Shown: piece by piece, positions 9,966 through 18,624 of the stretch
Position numbering within the stretch: the first letter of the stretch is position 1
How the letters are laid out: every line of letters starts with the position of its first letter
Assembly (NCBI RefSeq): GCF_900141635.1
Contig: NZ_FSRH01000004.1
Span: 124,001-188,000 of the forward strand
DNA length: 64,000 nucleotides
Direction of reading: 5' to 3'
Source: Peptoclostridium litorale DSM 5388
Lineage (GTDB): Bacteria; Bacillota; Clostridia; Peptostreptococcales; Peptostreptococcaceae
The notes under the pieces: generated by a model
What the model saw: the letters and a program-made list of their open reading frames with translations, nothing else
The model's database searches: none
What the model was told of the DNA's origin: nothing
Program-made: the position numbers and the translations under genes

Positions 9966-10886
9966 ATGATTAACAATGTAAAAATCAAGACTACAGACAA
10001 GTATATAAAGAAGATGTACACCCAGGAAAAAATCGTAAAGACAATTCTTCAAACATTTTCGGCTGCATCCATACTTGTAACTTTGGGCATAGTTGTGACG
10101 CTTTTTTCGGAGACCGTGAGCTTTTTTACAGAAGTTTCAATATTTGAATTCCTGTTCACTACAAAATGGACACCAACGCTGGCGCCGAAGCACTTCGGGG
10201 TTATCCCCCTTGTGATAGGAACGCTTATGATAGCTCTTATGTCGAGTGTGATATCAATACCTATAGGACTTGGAAGCGCAATATACCTTAGTGAATTTGC
10301 ACCTGCCAATGTAAGAAAGGTAGTAAAGCCTGTGCTTGAAATACTTGCGGGAATACCTTCGATAGTATACGGATTCTTTGCACTTAACTTCATAACACCT
10401 TTTTTAAGAGTGGTTTTTAATGACGTAGAGGTGTTTAATGCAATGAGTGCAGCGATAGCGGTTGGAATAATGACAATGCCCATGGTGGCATCCCTAAGCG
10501 AGGATGCGATGAAGGCAGTGCCTGATGCAATAAGAGAAGGGGCATACGCCCTTGGATCGACTAAGTTTGAAGTTGCAGTCAAGGTGGTGCTGCCAGCTGC
10601 GCTTTCAAACATAGTTTCATCATTCGTTCTTGCTATATCACGTGCAGTAGGGGAGACCATGATAGTTGCGATAGCGGCGGGGGCGAACAGCAACCTGACA
10701 CTAAATCCGCTAAAAAGTATACAGACCATGACTGGCTACATGGTAAACATAAGCCTTGGGGACATAGCTCATGGATCTGTTGAATACAAGACTGTGTTTG
10801 CGGTTGGATTTCTGCTTTTCATAATGACTCTTTTCATGAACATACTTGCAAGACACATAGTAGCAAAATACAGGGAGGAATACTAA
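9966..10886 (+). CDS. pstC: phosphate ABC transporter permease PstC
   Basis: Integral membrane subunit of the Pst importer, 306 residues with about six membrane spans. The binding-protein-dependent permease EAA-type loop is visible in AIREGAYALGSTKFEVAVKVVLPAALSNIVSSF. The ATG at 9966 follows a tggaggtttt ribosome site; an in-frame ATG at 9951 overlaps that site and is less likely. It is driven by the second Pho-type promoter and translated just ahead of pstA (one base apart). Confidence 0.95.
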   Translation: MINNVKIKTTDKYIKKMYTQEKIVKTILQTFSAASILVTLGIVVTLFSETVSFFTEVSIFEFLFTTKWTPTLAPKHFGVIPLVIGTLMIALMSSVISIPIGLGSAIYLSEFAPANVRKVVKPVLEILAGIPSIVYGFFALNFITPFLRVVFNDVEVFNAMSAAIAVGIMTMPMVASLSEDAMKAVPDAIREGAYALGSTKFEVAVKVVLPAALSNIVSSFVLAISRAVGETMIVAIAAGANSNLTLNPLKSIQTMTGYMVNISLGDIAHGSVEYKTVFAVGFLLFIMTLFMNILARHIVAKYREEY

Positions 10887-10887
10887 T

Positions 10888-11790
10888 ATGAAGGGGATTG
10901 AAAGTGCGGTGGACAGCAGCATGATAAAGGGAGTCGGAAGCAAATCAAATATAATGAAAAGAAGGATGCAGAGTAAGTTGTTCGAAATGTTCTTCTTTGG
11001 TGCAATAATGTTTGGAATAATGATGCTTATGGTGCTCATGGCCAACATAATAAAAGAAGGAATAGGCTGGCTTGACATTGATTTTATTACGAGTTTCCCA
11101 TCAAGATTTGCCAAAAAGGCCGGGATAAAGTCGGCTCTTGTGGGAAGCATATGGGTTATGTCGCTTACATTCCTATTCTCATTCCCTCTCGGGGTTGGAA
11201 CGGCAATATACCTTGAGGAGTACTCAGACAAGAAAAAAAGGTTCAACAAGATACTTCAGGTGAACATAGCAAATCTTGCAGGAGTGCCTTCTATAGTTTA
11301 TGGAATACTTGGACTTGCAGTTTTCGTAAGGTTCATGGGTTTTGAAAGAAGTATAATATCGGGAGCCCTTACACTTGGACTTCTCATACTGCCGGTTATA
11401 ATAGTTTCTTCTCAAGAAGCCTTAAAATCAGTTCCAAACGAGCTTAGGCACGGGGCATATGCAATTGGAGTTTCGAAGTGGCAGACTATAACAGGTGTTG
11501 TGCTTCCGTATGCACTTCCAGGAATACTGACAGGGACAATACTTGCGATGTCGCGTGCAATGGGCGAGGCGGCGCCTCTTATAATAATAGGGGCGGCAGG
11601 ATATATATCATTCCTTCCTGAAAGTATAACGGACTCGTTCACTGTACTGCCAATACAAATATTCAACTGGACTTCAAGACCTCAAGCTGAATTCCAAAAC
11701 ATTGCAGCGGCAGGAATACTAGTGCTCATGATCCTTCTGCTTTCGGCAAATGCCGTGGCGGTAATAATAAGGAACAAATATGAAAAATAA
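10888..11790 (+). CDS. pstA: phosphate ABC transporter permease PstA
   Basis: Second membrane subunit of the Pst importer, 300 residues, about six spans, with the EAA loop in ELRHGAYAIGVSKWQTITGVVLPYALPGILTG. It starts one base after the pstC stop, with the ribosome site (agggagga) inside the end of pstC, so the two are translationally coupled. In most relatives pstB and phoU would follow; here they lie about 9 kb upstream and a terminator follows pstA. Confidence 0.95.
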   Translation: MKGIESAVDSSMIKGVGSKSNIMKRRMQSKLFEMFFFGAIMFGIMMLMVLMANIIKEGIGWLDIDFITSFPSRFAKKAGIKSALVGSIWVMSLTFLFSFPLGVGTAIYLEEYSDKKKRFNKILQVNIANLAGVPSIVYGILGLAVFVRFMGFERSIISGALTLGLLILPVIIVSSQEALKSVPNELRHGAYAIGVSKWQTITGVVLPYALPGILTGTILAMSRAMGEAAPLIIIGAAGYISFLPESITDSFTVLPIQIFNWTSRPQAEFQNIAAAGILVLMILLLSANAVAVIIRNKYEK

Positions 11791-11791
11791 A

Positions 11792-11846
11792 ATAAGCGCA
11801 CAATAAAAATCCCGGAAATCCCGGGATTTTTTATTATGCGCTTATT
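11792..11846. terminator. bidirectional terminator between pstA and the TSCPD gene
   Basis: The core AAAAATCCCGG / CCGGGATTTTT is flanked by further pairing (TAAGCGCA / TGCGCTTA), giving a long stem with T runs on both strands. It serves the convergent genes on either side and overlaps the last codons of the minus-strand gene. Confidence 0.85.
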
Positions 11847-12094
11847 TGGTTTTCTATGATGTATTGACTAAGTGCCTTCGAAAGCTGGTCCGGGCAAGAC
11901 GTATTTTTTGAGCCGCATGTTATGCCTGAAAGCCTTTCTATTACATCTTCTATTTTCATGCCCTGGCAAAGGGATGATATGCCCTTTAGATTTCCATCGC
12001 AGCCCCCGCAGAAGCTTATGTCGGCCAATATTCCATTCTCGATTTTAAACTGAATTTCCCTTGCACAAGTGCCTGATGTCTTGAATGTAAACAT
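11834..12094 (-). CDS. TSCPD-domain small protein (TIGR03905-like)
   Basis: An 86-residue cytoplasmic protein of a conserved but functionally undefined family. Cysteine-rich positions are CAREI, FCGGCDGN, LCQGM, TCGSKNTSCPDQLSKAL; the TSCPD sequence that names the domain is present. This domain is also found at the end of some class II ribonucleotide reductases, but no function should be inferred for the stand-alone form. The ATG at 12094 has an aaggagga ribosome site upstream on the minus strand. Confidence 0.88.
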   Translation of the reverse strand: MFTFKTSGTCAREIQFKIENGILADISFCGGCDGNLKGISSLCQGMKIEDVIERLSGITCGSKNTSCPDQLSKALSQYIIENQISA

Positions 12095-12127
12095 TGAATA
12101 TGTCCTCCTTGAATTTAAGTGTGAATA

Positions 12128-12661
12128 TTATTGTATCAAAAGCTTTATTATGTCTCCATAGAGGCTGTGTGCGTTTTTCTTCCAATTGTCGCATATAAGC
12201 TGAGCCTGCTTGTTCGACGGAAGGTTCAGATTTATATCTATTAAGGAAGACTCATTTTCAAGTACGCTGAGTTCGACTATGAACTCATTTGCGCTCTTTT
12301 TTTTGAGATTTGACTTTATCTGAGTTTCCTTCAATATATTTTCTTTGTTATCGATTATATAACTGTCAATTTTTTTTCGAATATCAAGAGGTATTCTCGA
12401 TATGAAATAGTTGAGCGTCTCTACGCCCTTCTTATTGATTTTATAGTATCCGCTTTTGAAGTCATCGCTGTCAATCAAATCACTTTCTATGAGCTCGTTC
12501 ATAAACTGCTGGAATACAAAATAATTCAAAAGGTCGATTTCCATGACCATCTGAGTCAGCTGTGAATTGGAAACAGGAACATCCATGTGTTTAAATATAT
12601 ACAGGATTAAAAGCTTGTTTAAAGCTGAATCCTTAGACGAATTTTCAAACATTCTAATCAT
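12128..12661 (-). CDS. DUF4364 family protein
   Basis: A 177-residue cytoplasmic protein of a clostridial family of unknown function. The first 90 residues resemble a winged helix-turn-helix (SNSQLTQMVMEIDLLNYFVFQQFMNELIESDLI, then a KKGVETLNYFISRIP segment), suggesting a DNA-binding or regulatory role; this is a fold-level inference. The ATG at 12661 follows tttggggg; an ATG three codons later is also possible. It lies 33 bp upstream of the TSCPD gene on the same strand and is probably co-transcribed with it. Confidence 0.8.
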   Translation of the reverse strand: MIRMFENSSKDSALNKLLILYIFKHMDVPVSNSQLTQMVMEIDLLNYFVFQQFMNELIESDLIDSDDFKSGYYKINKKGVETLNYFISRIPLDIRKKIDSYIIDNKENILKETQIKSNLKKKSANEFIVELSVLENESSLIDINLNLPSNKQAQLICDNWKKNAHSLYGDIIKLLIQ

Positions 12662-13219
12662 CCCCCAAAAAATCTCTACTTATATAATATTAAACCATTT
12701 AGAGAAAAAATGAAAGTACCCAGAGGTACCGATTATAAATTTAATAAATACGGATGATTTTGAATATTGACAAAATGCGGCATATGCTGAAAAAGTGGAT
12801 GGGCAGAGAAAATTGGCGCATATCAAACTTTACTGGTATAATATAGGTATATAAGAATTTGTTGAACTTATAGAAATGTCTTATAAATAAACTACTCTTC
12901 ACTTTCGAAAGTGCGGGCTTGAGGGCTGCTAACCTTACAACGAAACGCTTGCACGACATCTAAAGTCCATTTCGGCATATGAAAATTAAAATGCATTCGC
13001 ATACCAAATGAAAAGTTCACAGCACTAGTGCGGATGAATACTTCAAATATTATGCGGCAGAACATTTCCTGTTATAATCCCACATATTCAGATTCAGTAT
13101 TAATAAAGTAATTTACAATTGAAACTTGACGAAAACATAAGCGGTTTGTTAGACTACTTTCACATGGGAGAGATTTTAGAAATCAATACGGTGGTATTAG
13201 ATTAAAGGAGGGCATGGAT
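12662..13219. other. intergenic region between DUF4364 gene and prdR1
   Basis: About 560 bp, AT-rich, with no supported ORF or RNA gene. A TTGACA at about 12767 is visible but no paired -10 at the right distance. A TATAAT-like GGTATAATAT lies near 12837. Promoters for prdR1 (rightward) and for DUF4364 (leftward) must lie here, but I cannot place them firmly. Confidence 0.5.
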
Positions 13220-14962
13220 TTGCTTCTTTTTGGTTCGAAAAACATACTATCAAGAGATGTGATGTCTAAAGACTTCATATTGGTAGAACAAAATCTGAGT
13301 ATTGAAAAATGCGTGGAGATAATGCTCGAAAAAAACGCAAATGATATCTTTGTGAAAGACTCTAAGGGAAAAGTCATTGGAGTATTTACACTTACAGATA
13401 TCTCAATGATAAAAACTATAGGTGCATATGACAAGAGTCAGCCCATAAAAAAATATATGAATAAGTATGTCATTACGGCTGGGATTGAAAGCACTCTAGA
13501 GGAATGCAGAAACATCATGCTTGAAAACTCTATAGGAGTACTTCCAATTCTCGAAGACAAAAAAATAGCAGGGGTTATAAGGTCTCAGCAGATAAGGGAC
13601 TTTTTTTATATGAAGATTGAGGAAGTCAGCATGAAGCTTAGGCACATAATTGACAGCATACATGAGGCGATATGTGTTGTAGATGCCGACGGCATAGTCA
13701 ACATATGGAACAAAAATGCTGAACGGCTCTACAAAATGTCATCAGAAAACATTGTTGGAAAAAGCATACTTGATTTTTTTCCTGATGCAGCAATTGCAAA
13801 GGTGCTTAAAAATAGAAAAGAGATAGAAAATGAATACCATTCACCCAGAAAGGACACCCACATAGTTATAAGCGCACTTCCAATATATATTAATGGCGAG
13901 TTCATAGGAGTTGTATCCACAGATAGGGACATAACGGAAGTCAGGCAACTTTCACAAAAACTTGAAAGCGCTAATACAAAGCTGAGCTTTTTGGAGGACG
14001 AGGTAAAGCGGTTTTCAGGAAGTTTTGGAAATATAATAGGACGTAGCCCGAAACTCATAAAAAAAATAGAGATTGCCAGACATGTCGCGAAAAGTGATGC
14101 AAGTATAATAATAACCGGGGAAAGCGGTACAGGAAAGGAAGTTTTTGCAAGAGCAATACATGAGCACAGCGAAAAAAATGGGCTGTTTGTCCCGGTCAAT
14201 TGTAGTGCGATACCGGGAGAGCTTTTTGAAAGTGAGCTCTTTGGATATGACCCAGGAGCGTTCACAGGTGCGAATAAAAAAGGGAAGATGGGAATATTCG
14301 AGCTTGCAAATGGGGGAACTGTATTTTTGGATGAAATAGGAGACATGCCAATGCACATGCAGGCTAAGCTTCTGAGGGTTCTTCAAGAAAAAGAGATAAT
14401 GAGGGTTGGGGGAGAAAAAAAGATAAATATAGATGCCAGGATAATATCAGCAACCCATAAGAATCTTAAGCGTATGGTCGAGGAGGGGAAATTCAGAGAA
14501 GACCTTTTTTACAGGCTCAATGTAGTTGAAATAGATCTGCCATCGCTTAAGGATAGGAAAGAGGACATATTGCTATTAGTGGAACATTTTTTAAAAGAGC
14601 TTTGCAAAAAGAACAACAGAAATGTGCCAGAGATAGAAAAGAATGTGCTAATGCTTCTTCAAAACTACGAGTGGAAGGGGAACATAAGGGAACTTAAAAA
14701 TACCGTAGAGCATCTCATAGTGCTAAACAGGGAAGATGTTGTGGACATGGACATAGTACCGAGGTATATAGTGGAAAACGTCAAAACAAATGAAAAAAAA
14801 GATGAATATCCGTTGGATTTGGCTGCGGCAGTGGAGACGGTTGAAAAAAATGCTATAGTGAGAGCGCTTGAAATGGCTATGGGAAACAAGGCAAAGGCGG
14901 CAAAAATTTTAAATATTCCAAGAAGCACTTTATACTATAAAATGGAGAATCATGGATTGTAA
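13220..14962 (+). CDS. prdR: sigma-54-dependent activator PrdR, copy 1
   Basis: Proline-responsive enhancer-binding protein that activates prd genes with sigma-54; 580 residues from the TTG start. Domains in order: two CBS motifs (about 10-125), PAS sensor (about 130-235), AAA+ sigma-54 interaction domain with Walker A GESGTGKE and the sigma-54-contacting loop GAFTGA, then a Fis-type helix-turn-helix (NKAKAAKILNIPRSTLYYKM). The TTG at 13220 is chosen over the ATG at 13214 because spacing from aaaggaggg is better and it gives exactly the same length as copy 2. The CBS/PAS pair suggests ligand or redox sensing. It is followed by prdC with a sigma-54 promoter between. Confidence 0.92.
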   Translation: MLLFGSKNILSRDVMSKDFILVEQNLSIEKCVEIMLEKNANDIFVKDSKGKVIGVFTLTDISMIKTIGAYDKSQPIKKYMNKYVITAGIESTLEECRNIMLENSIGVLPILEDKKIAGVIRSQQIRDFFYMKIEEVSMKLRHIIDSIHEAICVVDADGIVNIWNKNAERLYKMSSENIVGKSILDFFPDAAIAKVLKNRKEIENEYHSPRKDTHIVISALPIYINGEFIGVVSTDRDITEVRQLSQKLESANTKLSFLEDEVKRFSGSFGNIIGRSPKLIKKIEIARHVAKSDASIIITGESGTGKEVFARAIHEHSEKNGLFVPVNCSAIPGELFESELFGYDPGAFTGANKKGKMGIFELANGGTVFLDEIGDMPMHMQAKLLRVLQEKEIMRVGGEKKINIDARIISATHKNLKRMVEEGKFREDLFYRLNVVEIDLPSLKDRKEDILLLVEHFLKELCKKNNRNVPEIEKNVLMLLQNYEWKGNIRELKNTVEHLIVLNREDVVDMDIVPRYIVENVKTNEKKDEYPLDLAAAVETVEKNAIVRALEMAMGNKAKAAKILNIPRSTLYYKMENHGL

Positions 14963-15004
14963 TGTCGAAATACCGACACTGTCGATATTTCGACAGTGTC
15001 GGTA
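14963..15004 (+). promoter_or_regulatory. overlapping palindromes after prdR1: candidate PrdR site and alternative hairpins
   Basis: Two mutually exclusive inverted repeats overlap: TGTCGAAATA / TATTTCGACA (14963-14995) and TACCGACACTGTCGA / TCGACAGTGTCGGTA (14971-15004, 15-bp perfect stem). The centre is the palindrome TGTCGATATTTCGACA (14980-14995), about 255 bp upstream of the prdC1 -24 element, a normal distance for an enhancer-binding site. There is no T run, so a simple terminator is less likely than in copy 2. Confidence 0.5.
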
Positions 15005-15104
15005 TGTGAAAAAATATTCAAAAACAAAAAATGACCCAAGCGGTGAAATTAGCGAAAAAGCGATGAAGTTTGTTGAAAATTTAATAATAATCCATAGAAA
15101 AACA

Positions 15105-15120
15105 TGTCGAAAATTTGACG
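15105..15120 (+). promoter_or_regulatory. candidate PrdR operator (TGTC-N8-GACG)
   Basis: TGTCGAAAATTTGACG resembles the palindrome at 14980-14995 and lies about 135 bp upstream of the prdC1 -24 element. A weaker relative (TGTTGAAAATTTAATA) lies at 15071. The binding assignment is inferred from sequence and position only. Confidence 0.4.
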
Positions 15121-15251
15121 GTTTGGTCGAAAAGTAAGCGGAGCTATAAATGAGATTAATGGATTGGCGATTATTCATTGAAAAAAATAAAACCAGCAAT
15201 ACCAATGCTTTGCTGGAAGTATAGATAAAATTTATAGCGTGTATAAAAAAG

Positions 15252-15268
15252 TTGGCACGCAGCTTGCT
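15252..15268 (+). promoter_or_regulatory. sigma-54 promoter of prd operon 1
   Basis: TTGGCAC-N5-TTGCT (-24 at 15252-15258, -12 at 15264-15268) is a near-perfect sigma-54 promoter. It stands 74 bp before the prdC1 start and downstream of prdR1. Confidence 0.92.
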
Positions 15269-15341
15269 TTAATATATAGCGTAAAAAGCTATTAGTTATT
15301 AAAGCTTCAAAATATAATTGAATTATCTGCGAGGAGGTGAA

Positions 15342-16634
15342 ATGATGAAAATAGTTCTACCTTTAAGACAACACGTTGGCGGTCCGTGCAAGCCTATAGT
15401 CCAAATGGGAAGTGAAGTGAAAAAAGGACAGCTTATAGCAGTTCCTGAAGGACTGGGCGCAAACATACATTCAAGCGTATATGGAAAAGTTGCGCTAGTG
15501 GATGAAAACAGTATCACAATAGAAGCTCATGAAGAGCAGCCGGACGAATTTGTGAAGCTAAGCGACAGCGATGATTATATAGAGCTCATAAAAGAAGCAG
15601 GGATAGTTGGAGCAGGAGGAGCGGGCTTTCCGGCTCACATAAAATTCAGTGCAGACCTAAGCAGCGGCGGAATGGTCATAGCCAATGCGGCGGAATGCGA
15701 GCCAATACTTAACCACAATACTTTGCTCATGGAAGAAAATCCAGAAATAGTAGTAAAGGGTCTAATGTATGCGATGGAAATCACAAAAGCCTCAGAAGGA
15801 ATAATTGCCATAAAGAAAATTCACATGAAGGCAGCCATGGCTATGGCGAAAGCATGCAAAGACATAAAAAATATAAATGTAAAATTCCTTCCTAATATGT
15901 ACCCCGCAGGAGACGAAAGAGTTATAGTAAGAGAGATGACGGGGGTTGAACTGAAACCTGGTCAGCTTCCACTTGAAGCAAATGCTGTAGTTGCAAATGT
16001 CGAAACCCTTAAGAATATATCAAGGGCAATAGATGACAGGAGGCCTGTTATAACAAAGGATATAACTGTAGGTGGAAGAGTGGAAAGTGCAAAAACAGGA
16101 GAGGTGTTCCTGGATGTTCCTATGGGAGCTCCAATTAGCCAATACATCGAAAAATGCGGAGGTTTTGTGAAGCCGTATGGAGAGATAGTGCTTGGAGGAC
16201 CTTTCACAGGAAAGAAGGGGAGCGAAGATTCGCCTGTTACAAAGACTCTTGGAGGAATACTCGTTGCAATGCCGTTTCCAAGTCATGTAAAGAAAGTAGG
16301 CATAATAGCATGCGAGTGCGGAGCACAAGAGGAAAGGCTCAGAGAGATAGCAGAGAGCATGGGAGCCGTAGTAGTGGCCGAAAAGAAATGCAAAAGAATG
16401 ACTGACGACGGAAGAGGAAGATACAGATGCGACCTTCCAGGAACCTGTCCGGGACAGGCAGAGACAGTACTGTATCTCAAAAAACATGGTGCAGAAACAG
16501 TAATAACAGGTACTTGTGAGGATTGAACTAACACAGTGATGCAAGTAGCTCCTAGGTTAGGAGTTCCGGTTTTCCACAGTACAGACCATGTCTTGAGAGC
16601 GTCTGGGCATAAATTATACAGAAGAAAAAAATAG
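15342..16634 (+). CDS. prdC: PrdC selenoprotein (RnfC-like electron carrier), copy 1
   Basis: Proline-reductase-associated selenoprotein thought to pass electrons to the PrdA/PrdB enzyme; 430 residues including selenocysteine 395. The body resembles RnfC (GAGGAGFPAHIKF near the start; AECEP). The reading frame does not stop at the TGA of 16524-16526: it continues in frame for 36 codons to TAG at 16632-16634, the same distance as in copy 2, and that tail is conserved (MQVAPRLGVPVFHSTDH). The UGA lies in a redox-like motif TGTCEDU, a CxxU pair. The ATG at 15342 follows gaggaggtga. The cysteine-rich segment KKCKRMTDDGRGRYRCDLPG precedes it. Confidence 0.93.
16524..16565 (+). promoter_or_regulatory. 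selenocysteine UGA and SECIS hairpin of prdC1
   Basis: UGA at 16524-16526 is followed 20 bases later by an 8-bp hairpin, AGCTCCTA / TAGGAGTT with loop GGT (16547-16565). Position and stem are identical in copy 2, as expected of a bacterial SECIS element inside the coding region. Confidence 0.8.
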
Positions 16635-16719
16635 CCAAGTAAAAAGACCATGTGGATATAGTATTATTCACATAGTCTTTTGAATAAAATTGTTAAAATT
16701 AGATCAAGGAGGAAATGAT

Positions 16720-18606
16720 ATGTCAATAACTGCAGAAACAGCTCAGGCTCATGCAAACGACCCTGCTGTAACTTGTTGTAGATTTGAGGCAGGTACTGTA
16801 ATTGAACCTTCAAATCTTGAAGATCCTAACATACTGCCAGACCTTGAAGATTCAGGTCTTTTAGAAATACCTTCGAACGGCCTTAAAATAGGAGAGGTTC
16901 TTGGAGCGAAATTAAAGGTGACTGTAGATGCGCTTACTCCGCTTACAGCTGATGTACTTGACGGAGTTAAGGAAATCAAATCAGAAGAAGCTGCACCGGT
17001 AGCTGAAGAAGTGTCAGCAGAGCCAGTAGCTCCAGTGGCAACAGTAGCGCCAGTATCGTCTGTAGCTCCTGTTGCTGGAGGATCAAGCGTTAAGATACAC
17101 ATAGGCGAGGGAAGAAATATAGATCTTGAGATACCTCTTACAGTGGCAGCTAGCATGGGACTAGTTCCTCAAGCGGCTGTTATGCCGGCAGCACAAGCTG
17201 TAGTTCCAGCAGAAGCGGCTTCAGAGGTTGCTGAAGCTAAAGCGATTAGAAAGCTTGTTAAAAAGCATTTCAAGATAGATAAGGTAGAGCTTGCTGACGA
17301 GACTAAGATAGATGGAAATACTCTTTATGTAAGAAAAGACATTTGTCCTGATGCAATAGCTTCAGAAGAGCTTGTTACAGATATGAAAATTGAAATAATA
17401 ACACCTGACAAGTACAATACTTACAGCGAAACAATAATGGACGTTCAGCCTATAGCAGCCAAGGAAGAGGGCGAACTTGGAGCGGGCGTTACAAGAGTTA
17501 TAGACGGAGTCATAGTGATGGTAACAGGAACTGACGAAAACGGAGTTCAAATAGGTGAATTCGGTTCTTCGGAAGGCGACCTTGACAAGAACATAATGTG
17601 GGGAAGGCCAGGAGCTCCTGACATGGGAGACATATTCATAAAGACTCAGGTTACAGTTAAGGCTGGAATGAATATGGAAAGACCAGGACCTCTTGCAGCT
17701 CACAAGGCTACAGACATAATAACTCAGGAGATAAGAGAAGCTCTTAAGAATGCTGAAGAGTCACTAGTTGTTGACACTGAAGAACTAGTTCAATACAGAA
17801 GACCTGGAAAGAAAAAGGTAGTAATAGTTAAAGAAATAATGGGTCAGGGAGCAATGCACGACAACCTTATACTTCCAATAGAGCCTGTTGGAACAATAGG
17901 AGCTCAGCCAAACGTAGACCTTGGAAACGTTCCTGTAATGCTTTCGCCTCTTGAAGTGCTTGATGGAGGAATACACGCTCTTACATGCATAGGACCTGCA
18001 TCGAAGGAAAACTCTAGACACTACTGGAGAGAGCCTCTAGTGATAGAAGCTATGAACGACGAAGAAGTAGACCTTGCAGGAGTAATATTCATAGGATCTC
18101 CACAAGTAAACTCTGAGAAGTTCTACGTGTCAAAGAGACTTGGCATGATTGTAGAGGGAATGGATGTAGACGGAGCCATAATAACTACAGAAGGCTTTGG
18201 AAACAACCACATAGACTTTGCATCTCACCACGAGCAGATAGGTATGAGAGGCGTTGCAGTAGTAGGATGTACTTTCTCTGCTGTTCAGGGAGCACTGGTT
18301 GTTGGAAACGAGTACATGAAGTACATGATAGACAACAACAAGTCCAAGCAGGGGATAGAAAACGAAATACTATCTAATAACACGCTTTGCAAGGAAGATG
18401 CACTAAGAGCACTTGCTATGCTTAAGGCTGTTATGGCTGGAGAAGAAGTCAAGGTTGCAGAGAGAAAATGGAACAACAATGTTAAGCTTAACAATGTTGA
18501 GATGATAGAAAAAGAAACAGGAAAGAAAATAGAGCTTCTTGAAAATGAGCAATCTCTAGAGATGAGCAAGAAGAGAAGAGATATATACGAAAAGCAAGAG
18601 GCTTAA
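16720..18606 (+). CDS. prdA: D-proline reductase proprotein PrdA, copy 1
   Basis: Precursor of two subunits (about 45 and 23 kDa) of D-proline reductase, which reductively cleaves D-proline to 5-aminovalerate; 628 residues. Self-cleavage at a cysteine makes the catalytic pyruvoyl group; the corresponding residue is Cys423 in ALTCIGPASKENS, leaving a C-terminal 206-residue subunit. A Pro/Ala-rich linker (about residues 90-125) joins the N-terminal region to the core and differs strongly from copy 2. The ATG at 16720 follows aaggagga; an in-frame TTG at 16690 has no site. Pyruvoyl chemistry is established for the family; the residue assignment here is by motif. Confidence 0.96.
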   Translation: MSITAETAQAHANDPAVTCCRFEAGTVIEPSNLEDPNILPDLEDSGLLEIPSNGLKIGEVLGAKLKVTVDALTPLTADVLDGVKEIKSEEAAPVAEEVSAEPVAPVATVAPVSSVAPVAGGSSVKIHIGEGRNIDLEIPLTVAASMGLVPQAAVMPAAQAVVPAEAASEVAEAKAIRKLVKKHFKIDKVELADETKIDGNTLYVRKDICPDAIASEELVTDMKIEIITPDKYNTYSETIMDVQPIAAKEEGELGAGVTRVIDGVIVMVTGTDENGVQIGEFGSSEGDLDKNIMWGRPGAPDMGDIFIKTQVTVKAGMNMERPGPLAAHKATDIITQEIREALKNAEESLVVDTEELVQYRRPGKKKVVIVKEIMGQGAMHDNLILPIEPVGTIGAQPNVDLGNVPVMLSPLEVLDGGIHALTCIGPASKENSRHYWREPLVIEAMNDEEVDLAGVIFIGSPQVNSEKFYVSKRLGMIVEGMDVDGAIITTEGFGNNHIDFASHHEQIGMRGVAVVGCTFSAVQGALVVGNEYMKYMIDNNKSKQGIENEILSNNTLCKEDALRALAMLKAVMAGEEVKVAERKWNNNVKLNNVEMIEKETGKKIELLENEQSLEMSKKRRDIYEKQEA

Positions 18607-18624
18607 GAATAGGCGGAGGATAAT

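Noticed and set aside
12741-12959. 72-codon minus-strand ORF in the gap before prdR1
   Set aside because: No ribosome site, no similarity recognised and composition like non-coding DNA.
14952-15137. 61-codon ORF overlapping the end of prdR1
   Set aside because: No ribosome site; it covers the palindromes and the promoter-proximal region of prdC and is not conserved in unit 2.
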